From contig NC_134540.1 in assembly GCF_050624435.1 (NCBI RefSeq), forward strand, positions 25,110,001 to 25,174,000: DNA of 64,000 bases, given 5' to 3'. The notes below the pieces were generated by a model, which did not search any database, was not told the origin of the DNA, and saw nothing but the letters and a program-made list of their open reading frames with translations. The translations under genes and the position numbers were made by a program. Shown piece after piece: positions 55,035-64,000 of the stretch (position 1 is its first letter; each line of letters begins with the position of its first letter). Source of the DNA: Tenrec ecaudatus. Its lineage: Eukaryota; Chordata; Mammalia; Afrosoricida; Tenrecidae.

Positions 55035-56560
55035 TTTACATTTTATTAGGGACTCCAACAACTCTTACCACAATCCATACATATACATACATCAATTGTA
55101 TAAAGCACACCCATACATTCCCTGTCCCAATCATTCTCAAGGCATTTGCTCTTCACTTAAGCCCCTTGCATCAGGTCCTCTTTTTTTTTCCCCCCTCCCT
55201 CCCTTTTCCCCCCTCCCTCATATGCCCTTGGTAATTTATACCTCGTTATTTTGTCATATCTTGCCCTATTCGGGGTCTCCCTTCCCCCCTTCTCTGCTGT
55301 CCCTCTCCCAGGGAAGAGGTCACATGTGGCTCCTTGTAATCAGTTCCCCCTTTCCAACCCACTCACCCTCCACTCTCCCAGCATCGTCCCTCACGCCCTT
55401 GGTCCTGGAGGTATCATCCACCCTGGATTCCCTGTATCTCCAACCCTCATATGTACCAGTGCACAGCCTCTGTCCTATCCAGCCCTGCAAGGTAGAATTC
55501 GGATCATGGTAGTTGGGGGGAGGAAGCATCCAGGATCTGGGGGAAAGCTGTGTTCTTCATCGATACTACCTCACACCCTAATTAACCCATCTCCTTTCCT
55601 AAGCCCCTCTATGAGGGGATCTCCATTGGCCGACACTTGGGCCTTGGGTCTCCACTCTGCACTTCCCCCTTCATTTAATATAATATATATATACGCATAC
55701 ATATATACATATACACATAAATACACATACATACACACACTTATATCTTTTTTTTTTTTTTTTGCATGATGCCTTATATCTGGTCCCTTGGGCACCTCGT
55801 GATCGCACTGGCCGGTGTGCTTCTTCCATGTGGGCTTATTTGTTTCTGAGCGAGATGGCCGCTTGTTCACCTTCAAGCCTTTAAGACCCCAAACACTATC
55901 TCTTTTGATAGCCGGGCACCATCAGCTTTCTTCACCACATTTGCTTGTGCACCCATTTGTCTTCAGCGATCCTATCATGGAGGTGTGCAGTCAATGATAT
56001 GATTTTTTGTTCTTTGATGCCTGGTAACTGATCCCTTTGGGACCACTCGATCACACAGGCTGGTGTGTTCTTCCATGTGGACTTTGTTGCTTCTGAGCTA
56101 GATGGCCGCTTGTTTATCTTCAAGCCTTTAAGACCCCAGTCACTATCTCTTTTGATAGCCGGGCACCATCAGCTTTCTTCACCACATTTACTTGTTCACC
56201 CATTTTGGCTCCAGCTGTTGTGTCGGGAGAGTGAGCATCATAGAGTTCCAATTTAATAAAAGAAGGTATTCATGCATAGAGGGAGTGTTTGAGTAGAGGC
56301 CCAAGGTCCTTCCGCCACCTTAATACTTGACCTATAAATATAGACACAAAGATCTATTTCCCCAACCTCCTATATATATTTGCATGTACATGTCTTTGTC
56401 TAGACCTCCATGAATGCCCTTTGACTCCTAGCTCTTTCCTCCATCTCCCTTGACCTTCCTCCTGCCCTACCACCATGCTTCATTGCCACCTGGGCTAGAG
56501 TATACCTCTTCTCTAAGCAACCTTACCCTTGATCATTTCCCACCAGGCCTGCCACTTTCA
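55035..56560 (-). mobile_element. L1 3' UTR, antisense, with internal tandem duplication
   Basis: A full 3' UTR from ACATTTTATTAGGGACTCC, through CATGGTAGTTGGGGGGAGG, to the conserved TTTCCTCCATCTCCCTTGACC block near 56440. The module starting GATGCC is present twice (55768-56014 and 56015-56260), and the adjoining AT/CA-rich tract is expanded at 55675-55765. The 172-codon frame at 55251 is a chance frame in this UTR. Confidence 0.85.
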
Positions 56561-56564
56561 CCCT

Positions 56565-57540
56565 CCCTACCCCATCCTCCTACCCTCATGAACCCTTGAT
56601 AATTTATAAATTATTATTTTTTTCATGTTCGACATTAACTGCTATCTCCATGCACCCACAGTTCTGTTGTCCATCCCCCTTGGGGTGGTGTTATATGTTG
56701 ATCCTTATGATCGGTTTCCCCCTTTCTTCCCTGACCTTGCCCCTACCCTCCTGGTGTCCCTACTCTCACTATTGGTCCTGATGGTTTTATCTGTCCTAGA
56801 TTCCCTGTGTTGTGACCTTTTATCTGTACCAGTGTACATGCTCTGGTCTAACCAGGTTTGTAAGAATTGGGATCATGCTAGTGGGAGAGGGGAAGCATTA
56901 AAACACTAGAGGAAAGTTGCATGTTTCATCGGTGCTATACTGCACCCTGACTAGCTCATCTCTTTCTTGTGACCCTTCTGTAAGGGGATGTCCAATTGTC
57001 TATAGATGGGCTTTGGGTCTCCCCTATGCTTTCCCCCTTATTCACATCGATATAATTTTTTTTTATGGTTCTGGGTCTTTGATGTCTGATCCAATCAACC
57101 CCTCATGATCACACAGACTGGTATGCTTCTTTCATGTGGGCTTTGTTGTTTATCTTCAAGCCTTTCAGACCCCAGACACTATATCTTTTGATAGCTGGGC
57201 ATCATCAGCTTTCTTCACCATCTTTGCTTATGCACCCATTTTGTCTTCAGCTGTCATGTCGGGAAGGGGAACATCGCAGAATGCTGGTTTATTAGAACAA
57301 AGCATTCTTGCATTAAGAGAGCACTTGAGTAGAGGCCCATCTGCCACCTTAATACTAAACCTATAAATGTATGTACATAGATCTATTCCCCCATAGTCAT
57401 CTTTAAATATATTAACATATGTACATGCCTGCATTTAGACCTCTATAAATATCCTTTGCCTCCTAGTTCTTTCCTGTATTTCCATTTACTTTCCTCTTGT
57501 CCCACTCTCTTGTTCAACCTTCATTTGGCTTTCATTAATT
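56565..57540 (-). mobile_element. L1 3' UTR, antisense, older, lacking its 3' terminus
   Basis: TGAACCCTTGATAATTTATA, GGTACAGATAAAAGGTCAC (complement strand) and TTTCATGTGGGCTTTGTTG give the same order as the neighbouring UTR, with more divergence and no polyadenylation end. The younger UTR may have inserted into it. Confidence 0.8.
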
Positions 57541-57609
57541 CCTCTTGGCTACACTGTACTTGTGCAAGCCCCTAAAGCATGCATCACATAACAGATAGAC
57601 TGAGTGCTA

Positions 57610-57712
57610 CGGGGTCCACTCCTGTGCAGTTTTAGAGCCTCAGAAACCCTAGGTAGCAGTTCTTTTATGTCCTGCAAGGTTTCAGTAAGTCAGTTCACTC
57701 AGTGGAAGTAGG
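57610..57712 (+). mobile_element. AfroSINE 3' half, sense
   Basis: GAGCCTCAGAAACCCTAGG and CAGTAAGTCAGTTCACTCAG match body and tail. Confidence 0.6.
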
Positions 57713-57713
57713 T

Positions 57714-57925
57714 TTCATTTGGGGCTGTTGTAGTGTAGTGAGGAAAACCTTGGGCTGTTAACTGTAAGCTCATTAGTTCATATCAAGCAATTTCTCCATT
57801 AAAAAAAGGAAAGATGAGTCTGCTTGCTGCCCTAAAGATGTGTAGTTTCAGATACTCTTGGAACAGTTCTATTTTGCCCCATTGGATCACAATGAGTTGG
57901 AATTGCCTCAGTGGATTGCTTAAGT
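57714..57925 (+). mobile_element. AfroSINE, sense
   Basis: GTTGTAGTGTAGTGAGG, TTGGGCTGTTAACTGTAAGC and CAATGAGTTGGAATTGCCTC give head, B-box region and tail. Confidence 0.8.
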
Positions 57926-57984
57926 CATGATTAATATATTAAAGTGTCATTAAGAAGCTAATGGTAATATCCAAACCACATTTA

Positions 57985-58192
57985 AACAAAACCAAACAAA
58001 ATACAATCACTGCCATAGAGTTGATTCCTACTTATAGTGATTGAGTAGAACTGCCTTCTAGGATGTCAGACTATAAATGTTGATGGGAGAACATGGTCTT
58101 GACTTTCTCCTGCAGAATAGTTTGTTGAACTGCCCATTTTATAGTTAACAGCCCAAAGCCTAACCCATTGCGCTACCATGGTCCTTAAAGGA
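57985..58192 (-). mobile_element. AfroSINE, antisense
   Basis: CACTGCCATAGAGTTGATTCC at the tail and AACCCATTGCGCTACCATGG at the head, near full length. Confidence 0.85.
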
Positions 58193-58194
58193 TA

Positions 58195-58965
58195 AGGAGT
58201 ATGTTAAAATGTGATGAGAAGAATGTCAGAGGTTTCTGACTGAGGCAGGTGACTTCTTGGGAAGTTTTGGGGTGTCACAAATAGTTAGGAGCTAAGTTAT
58301 TCATTAAAAGGTTGGTCATTTCAACCTGTCCTGAGGCACCTCAACAGAAAGGCCAGCACACATTCAGAAATGTCAACACCTGAGGGGCCATGGCTAGAAA
58401 TCTACTCCAGATCAAATGACTTGGTTTGGTTGCTTCCCCAGGAAGTACAGTATTTGCCTGGTTCTGAAATAATTCCCTATGAATGGATATGAATATTGGT
58501 TACTTCACCTGATGTTTCTGTGAGAATCCACTCTTCAGATTAACTTCTTAACATCCATGAGAGGTAGGGGAAAAAAAGCTAGAATTTTGCACATTAATTT
58601 CACACACACACACACAAACAGACACATATTCACTTCATTCTTAGTTACCTAAAGAAACCCAAAAGACATATTCCTAACCAGTTTTCAATACCATACACTA
58701 GAAGGCAGGCCACTTGCTCAGCATGGCAGTAGAATGGCACCCCATGCCAGCACATCTTCCCAGTGTCCCTTGTGTCAACTTTTCATTGTGTTCATGAGAT
58801 ACATACTACTAACAAAAAAGAAAAAAGAAAGAACACATTTTGAATTTTTATAAGTCATTTTAAAAATGAATTTTATGATTTAAAAAGCAATTTAATTGAG
58901 AAGGACTGGATTCATACTCTTTGTTAACAATTATATGTACTTATAATTTCCTATCAGGTGACTAT
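58195..58965. other. Intergenic, nothing recognised
   Basis: Includes a short (CA)n run near 58603. No exon evidence. Confidence 0.5.
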
Positions 58966-58971
58966 AGAATA

Positions 58972-59142
58972 TAGGAGCCATGGTGGCAGGGTGATTACCT
59001 GTTGGGCTGTGGTCTGCGGGCTCGGCAGTTTAAAACCACCAGCAGCTCCATGGGAGAAAGACCAAGATTTCTACTCTCCTCAGCAGTGAAAGTCTCAGAC
59101 ACCCACAACATTGACTTGTTGACAGTGAGTTTTGTTTTGTTT
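58972..59142 (+). mobile_element. AfroSINE, sense
   Basis: TAGGAGCCATGGTGGCAGGG, GTTTAAAACCACCAGCAGC and TCCATGGGAGAAAGACC are unmistakable. It ends in a TTTTG-rich tail. Confidence 0.9.
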
Positions 59143-59144
59143 TA

Positions 59145-59530
59145 ATTTTTATACACTATACACAGAAAACCCAAACCTGCGGCCTTCCAATCGATATACT
59201 ACAAGGCACTACCATACAGTAACAACCTTGAGTCTCTCCACTCAGCTTTTGTCTGGCAATATTTGCTACCATTTTGCACAGAACTCCTTGAATGCTACCA
59301 GTCTTCTGATTAAAGTTATGATGCAATGCTCAAGCTGACCTACCGTTCATTCCACTGCCCTCTATTTTCTGTCCACAATTTAGCATCAGAGGAAACAATT
59401 TAAAGCACAGGGCAGAACAGATTAGTTCTCTGCTCAAAAGGCCAGTTATTTTCCAATTTGTTTGGAATAAAAACAAACTTTGCAGTAGTGTAAAAATTAT
59501 CCTTGTCGAGCACTAAAGGTATTGTTCCTA
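59145..59530. other. Intergenic, nothing recognised
   Basis: No repeat or exon signature. Confidence 0.4.
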
Positions 59531-59534
59531 TTGT

Positions 59535-59975
59535 CGTTACTACTGCTGTCAAGTCCGTGTATACAATAGTGCCCGCATATACAATAGAAGGAAGCACTGC
59601 GGTGTTCTCAGTCTTATGTTTGAGCCATTGATGGAGTCTCTGAGTCAATCCATCTGACCAGGAGCTTTCCTCATTTTCACTGTCCACAACCTCTCCTCCA
59701 AGGACTTGTCTCTTCTGCAAATATATCCAAAGTCTCTGAGACAAGTTTCACCATTCTAGCCACTAACGAACATTCTGGTTTGTACTTCTTCCAAGACAGA
59801 TTTGTTTGTGCTAAAATTCAAACACATCAATTCTTTTTCGGATTGCTTTATTCAATGTCCAACTTACTCATCCGTATAAGGCGACTGAAAATACCAGGGT
59901 TTGGGTCAGGCACATCTTAGACCTTAAGGTAGTATCCTCGCTTTCAACCCGTCAGAGGGGTCTTGTGCAGCAGCT
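59535..59975 (-). mobile_element. RTE 3' portion, antisense, next to an inverted RTE head
   Basis: GAGTCAATCCATCTGACCAG, CTTCTTCCAAGACAGATTTG, TTTATTCAATGTCCAAC and GAAAATACCAGGGTTTGGG follow antisense RTE order, stopping at GTCTTGTGCAGCAG. Confidence 0.8.
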
Positions 59976-59984
59976 CTTCTCTAT

Positions 59985-60228
59985 CAGTGTGTCCCACTGT
60001 GGTGACTTGTGTGTTGCTGTGAGGCTGGAAGCTTTGTCACAGGTATTTCAAGTTCCAGCAGGGAACCCTCACGCAGTGAACAGTTTCCAGCAGAGGGTCC
60101 AGACTAAGAATAGACTGCAAAGAAAGCGTAGGTGGTCCACTTCTGAGAAATGCGTCATGGAAACCCTAACAGACAGAATTGAAATCTTTTCAGATACTAA
60201 AAATCTCATGAAAAATGGCAGCCTTTAG
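59985..60228 (+). mobile_element. RTE 5' head, sense
   Basis: TGTCCCACTGTGGTGACTTG, GTGAGGCTGGAAGC, ATTTCAAGTTCCAGCAGGG and AGACTAAGAATAGACTGC match the RTE 5' end. The orientation is opposite to the adjacent RTE segment. Confidence 0.85.
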
Positions 60229-60229
60229 G

Positions 60230-60595
60230 TAGTCTATATCAATTTATTGAAAATATATTTAATGAAGGGCAGGGAAACTTGTGCTGGCATAATGGGAATT
60301 TCACTTCACCTCCTCCCGTCTTCTGGCTGCTGTGATCTGCCCATTCTTTAAAACAACAACAACAACAGTGTCTACCTCAGGGCACTCAGTTACTCTTTCC
60401 TCTGCTTGAATCATGCATGACTTTCACATCTGAACACATTCTATCACATTTTCTTAAGAACATTTCCTCCCACCTAAATTTATTTTCTGAGAAATAATAT
60501 CATCATTGACCATCTTATTTTTCACTATCATTTTTCTTTGTAACCTTGATAGTCACCTGACATATCTATAGCTCACTGATTTTCCTTTTCTTATT
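60230..60595. other. Intergenic, nothing recognised
   Basis: Contains a short (AAC)n run near 60352. Confidence 0.5.
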
Positions 60596-60596
60596 A

Positions 60597-60772
60597 TGCT
60601 TCCCTTGGTAGTAGAGTGGCTATGCATTGGGCTGTGATCCACATGGTCAGCAGGTCGAAACTTCCAGGGAGAAAGACACCACCTTTCACCCCATGGACAG
60701 TGGGAGTCTCACAAACACACGGGGGGTCACTGTGAGTCAGCATCAACTCAATGGCTGTGAGGTGAGAAGTGT
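60597..60772 (+). mobile_element. AfroSINE, sense
   Basis: GTAGAGTGGCTATGCATTGG, GATCCACATGGTCAGCAG and GTGAGTCAGCATCAACTC give head, B-box region and tail. Confidence 0.9.
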
Positions 60773-60774
60773 AG

Positions 60775-61750
60775 ATGACAGAAGGATAAATAGTTTCCCC
60801 CTCCCCTTGAGTTGAGTTGAGCTGTTGAATCAAAAGTGAATGGAGATCACTCGCTGGTGTACATACCTTCATTGTTACTTCCAGATTATTTGCAGTCATG
60901 ACTAACGTGACTCCCCAAAGTTCATTTCACATACAGGAGGTGCCCCAACAGAGGGACTCCTCTCCCTTGATTTCATTGTAAATCGACTCTGATATACGTT
61001 GAATATTGCACTGTTATTTCATTTATTTGTAGTCTTCATTCATAGTGCCTCACGATCACTCTCTTAAAATCTAATCTTTATTTGTCTTTGGAATTTGAAA
61101 ACATTTCATAGAAATGCACAGATAGTAAAATCAGAAAATTATGGGCTGTAACATTGTGTGCTGTAGATCTTGCTAATAGTGATATTTTAGAAATGGATAG
61201 CATTAAGGATTATTCCTCATAGCGGAAATACATTGTGAGTCAGTGACTATCTATGATAATTCTTTGTTTTTGACTTCTTTGGAGATTTGCTCCTTTCTAT
61301 GTTTTAATGAATTCTTTTTTATAATTAGCATATTAGTTATAAATTGTTTCTCTCTCATTATTTTTACTTGGCCATCTATTTGTGCTCTGCATCAAACTTG
61401 TTTTCATTTGGGGAATCGTTTATATTTGGTCCTGAAATAAAGTACACATGTTTCAGTTAGTTTATAATTACATTGTGGTATTTCAGCGGTTTCCCTCATG
61501 CTGTTTTGTCACCAAATTGAAGTAGATTATCTAATTATTTATATATAATTTATCAAGAATGATTTCCTTTTCCATCTTTATTAAAGGCACTTTTATCAGT
61601 AAGGATTAGTTTGAAGTCAAAGTTAGTGTTAGTTTTTAGAAGTTCTATAAGCAAAAATTAGAGTGAAGACAAAGATCATATTTTAAATACAGATTTCTTT
61701 TTTACATATGTTTTGTATATGTATGTAAATAATCACCCATGTGTGTGCCA
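60775..61750. other. AT-rich intergenic DNA
   Basis: Nothing recognised. Confidence 0.5.
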
Positions 61751-62368
61751 TTTGTTACAGTGTGGTGGTTTGCATGTGGTGGTGGTACACCTGTGATGCT
61801 AGAAGATCTGTCACTAGTGTTTCAATCACTAGCAGGGTCACGTAAAGTCAGCAGGTTTCAGTAGCGCTTCTAGACTAAGAACAGACTATGAAGAAGGAAT
61901 AGCATGCTCATTTATGAGGGATTGGGCAAGGAAAACCTTATGAATTGCAGCAGAACATTATCAGGTATTGTATCAGAAGCCCTGACCCCACAGATTGGAA
62001 TGCACTCAAAATATGAGTGAAAAAGAGCTTCTTTCTCAAAGTAATGTCAACCTGAATGCCACGGATGGAGCACTGCCTTCAGGACCTGCATTTGCTGTTG
62101 GGACAGGACTAACATGAGAAGAAACATCTGTGACCATTATTCATAATTGGAACTTGGAATGATATATGAATCTGTAAAACCTCAATCATTGAACATAAAA
62201 AAGAACAGATGAAGATGAATATCCTAGGCATTCGAGAGCTAAAATGGCTGATATTGGACATTTTGAATCAGACACATCATACCCTCTGTCACAAATGACA
62301 AATTCAGTAGCCATGACATCATATGCCTTGTCAAAAGAACATTTCAAGATCTGTATTAGAGCACAATA

Positions 62369-62578
62369 TTGTCTGTGATAAGAAAATATCTATCTACATA
62401 TAAGCAAAACCGAGATAATACAACAATTATTCAAATTTACAGACCAACCACTAAAGCTATTGATGAAGAAATGGAACAATGTTGTCAATGTCCACGGTCT
62501 GAAATTGCAATCAGGATGCATGGATACATATTGGATGTGAAAGCTGGAAACAAAGAGGGAGAAACAGTGGTTGGATAG
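62369..62578 (+). pseudogene. RTE endonuclease-domain remnant
   Basis: A 69-codon open remnant of the AP-endonuclease-like domain that nicks target DNA in RTE LINEs. TIIQIYRPTTKA is the conserved strand before the active site, and AGNKEGETVVG follows the site. The catalytic Asp/Asn loop is lost. It is part of the LINE at 61752-64000 and has no independent function. Confidence 0.75.
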
Positions 62579-63180
62579 TATGTAGTTGGTGTTAGACACG
62601 GAGCTTGAGATTATTGGATTGAATTTTGCAATACCAATGACTTCTCCATTGAAAAGACTTTTTGTCAAACAACACATGCACAAAGACTTTACCAGAAAAC
62701 AAATTAACTACATATGTTGAGAATAGACGATCAAAAACTCAATAGCCACTGCTAAAATAAGGCCAAGAGTTGGCTGTGAAACAGAACAACAATTATTCAT
62801 ATAGAAGATCAAGTTGAAGATGAAAGAAATCAAAATAAGTCCACAAGAGTAAAAATATGGCCTGGAGTATATTCCACATGAATTTTGAGACCATCTCAGG
62901 AGCAGATGTAAAGCACTAAGTACTAGTGACAGAAGACCTGCTGAGCTGTGGGATCACAACAAGAAGGAAAAGATTAAAGCGGAGGTCAGAATAGGCTCTG
63001 CAACTTGCAAAGGTAGGAAATGATGAAGTCAAAGAGCTGAACAGAAAATTTCAATGGGCAATTTGAGAAAATAAAGTAAAATACAATTAAATATGGAAAA
63101 ACCTAGAATTAGAAAACCAAAAAGGAAGTACATATTCAGCGTATCATAAACTGAAAATATTAAAACAAAATTTAGCCTTG

Positions 63181-63704
63181 TGATATAGTTAGTTTATTGT
63201 GCCAATCTGGTCGATAGGCACATGTGGGGTTAATTGAAGGGCGGAGAGATAAATGGCTCAGCGAGCCTCGCTGTCCGAGCCTTCTGAGTTCTCGGGTCTC
63301 TCACTTTCTGATTGTCGGATCAGGGTGCAGCTGCCTTAGCCAGTTCCCTGTTTCAGTTGGCAAGACTCATTTCTGGCAAGACATCCCCTAGGAGAAGCCA
63401 CGTGGACCTACCCCGATGCAGCCCTGGGTGCTGGAGCAGCCGTGTGGAGATCCCTGCCAGTGTTGAAATGCTTACACATTCACTGATCCAGCTTTCCTTC
63501 TGCAGTTGGCATCATTGCATCTGTTGTGAGATGGAGGAGGGCTTTGTGGATTGGTTTTGGACATATGGGTTAATGTTGGACTTGTGGGCTTGGGTAGCAC
63601 TGGGTTGGGATGTTTTCTTGATGTGCAATTACCCTTTATATAAAACTCTCTTTTATATGCGAGTTTCTGTGGATTTGTTTCTCTAACATACCCAGAGTAA
63701 CACA
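63181..63704 (+). mobile_element. Solo LTR, ERVL/MLT2-like family (copy 5)
   Basis: 524 bp starting TGATATAGTTAGTTTATTG and ending AGAGTAACACA. Flanks are CCTTG (63176-63180) and CCTTA (63705-63709). Removing it restores continuous RTE sequence, which fixes the boundaries. The 124-codon frame inside it is not conserved coding sequence. Confidence 0.9.
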
Positions 63705-64000
63705 CCTTAATATGCAACATTAAAAGAATTTATGGGGCAAAATGACTAAATGATTCAAAGCATCAAAAGAAGATGCAAAGAATACATGTTTACTGGACCC
63801 AAAAGAACTCGTCAACATTCAACCACTTCCAGGTGCAGCATGTGAGCAAGAACCAATGATACTGAAGGAAGAAGTCTATGGCCCTGAAGGTATCAACCAA
63901 ATACAAAGATTTAGCAATTGAGGGGATATCAGTTGATATAGAAGTGCTTATTCATCCATTCCAAAAACTGGAAGTCAGCTACTTGGACAATTGCCTGGAA

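Larger units (their letters stand above)
61752..64000 (+). mobile_element. RTE/BovB-type LINE, sense, from 5' end into the RT region, split by LTR, runs off the window
   Basis: The most complete RTE here. It starts with the 5' head (GGTGGTTTGCATGTGGTGG, CACTAGCAGGGTCACG), passes into the APE-type endonuclease coding region (TTIIQIYRPTTKAIDEEM and AGNKEGETVVG, 62369-62578; then IEFCNTNDFS near 62615) and continues toward the RT region at the right edge (GAAGGAAGAAGTCTATGG). Where the family has the catalytic GDWNAKVGN loop this copy reads YILDVKAGN, so the endonuclease is dead. Frames are broken elsewhere. The LTR at 63181-63704 interrupts it. Confidence 0.85.

Noticed and set aside
55096..55512. 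138-codon frame with proline-rich stretches
   Set aside because: Pyrimidine-rich L1 3' UTR read in the antisense direction.
55251..55769. 172-codon open frame on the plus strand
   Set aside because: It lies wholly in an antisense L1 3' UTR and has no conserved protein features.
59400..59744. 114-codon minus-strand frame
   Set aside because: Half of it overlaps an antisense RTE remnant. No exon signals or family match.
63312..63686. 124-codon open frame, with similar frames at 12743 and 49746
   Set aside because: All lie in copies of the same LTR family and are not conserved between copies.

Overview
The window reads as gene-poor nuclear DNA of a placental mammal from Afrotheria. The basis is the set of repeat families: about two dozen AfroSINE copies, a BovB/RTE-type LINE that shares its 3' tail with those SINEs, and L1 3'-UTR copies ending in AATAAAATGATT before the A-tail. 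A SPIN-like hAT terminus, a pogo/Tigger-class transposon and the style of the SINE and L1 sequences make me favour a tenrec (lesser hedgehog tenrec or relative). That species guess comes from remembered repeat sequence, not from a search. I see no convincing host protein-coding exon, no functional RNA gene, no CRISPR array and nothing bacterial. The open frames, including the longest (172 and 148 codons), lie in repeats or in unconserved sequence.

Layout. 1-2000: broken pogo/Tigger transposase and its 5' flank on the minus strand. 2.8-5.3 kb: AfroSINEs, a head-plus-tail RTE derivative and an unclassified moderate-GC block. 5.4-7.9 kb: AT-rich unique DNA. 8.5-14.4 kb: three antisense RTE copies, one split by a U2 snRNA pseudogene with a 93-bp exact tandem duplication, another split by a solo LTR. 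14.4-18.5 kb: mostly unique DNA with the best candidate conserved regulatory element (about 16.4-16.8 kb). 18.5-26 kb: L1 3' ends, a MaLR-type LTR split by a second solo LTR, RTE fragments and a mariner-like remnant. 26-35.5 kb: largely unique DNA with one solo LTR, a tRNA-Gly-headed RTE region and two candidate regulatory stretches. 35.5-40.2 kb: MaLR LTR, an RTE copy split by a GATA-rich LTR and joined to an inverted RTE head, and an LTR-like block. 40.2-46 kb: AT-rich DNA and an antisense L1 3' UTR. 46-51.5 kb: AfroSINEs, RTE, SPIN-like terminus, fourth solo LTR, MIR. 51.5-54.7 kb: unique DNA with two candidate conserved stretches. 54.7-57.5 kb: stacked antisense L1 3' UTRs. 57.6-61 kb: AfroSINEs and a second inverted-head RTE. 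61.75 kb to the end: an almost full-length sense RTE, interrupted by the fifth solo LTR.

How the parts relate. The RTE LINE is the likely machinery that moved the AfroSINEs, since they share a 3' tail. All five RT catalytic motifs that can be read carry different lesions, so no copy here is active. A roughly 520-bp LTR family with TG...CA-type ends and 5-bp target duplications sits inside older RTE, MaLR and SINE copies, which gives a relative chronology. I found no evidence of an undescribed multi-gene system. The most useful leads are the RTE head-inversion composites, the U2 pseudogene with its duplication, the CpG-rich insert at 18.6-18.8 kb, the 17-bp perfect hairpin at 27.5 kb and the candidate conserved enhancers.
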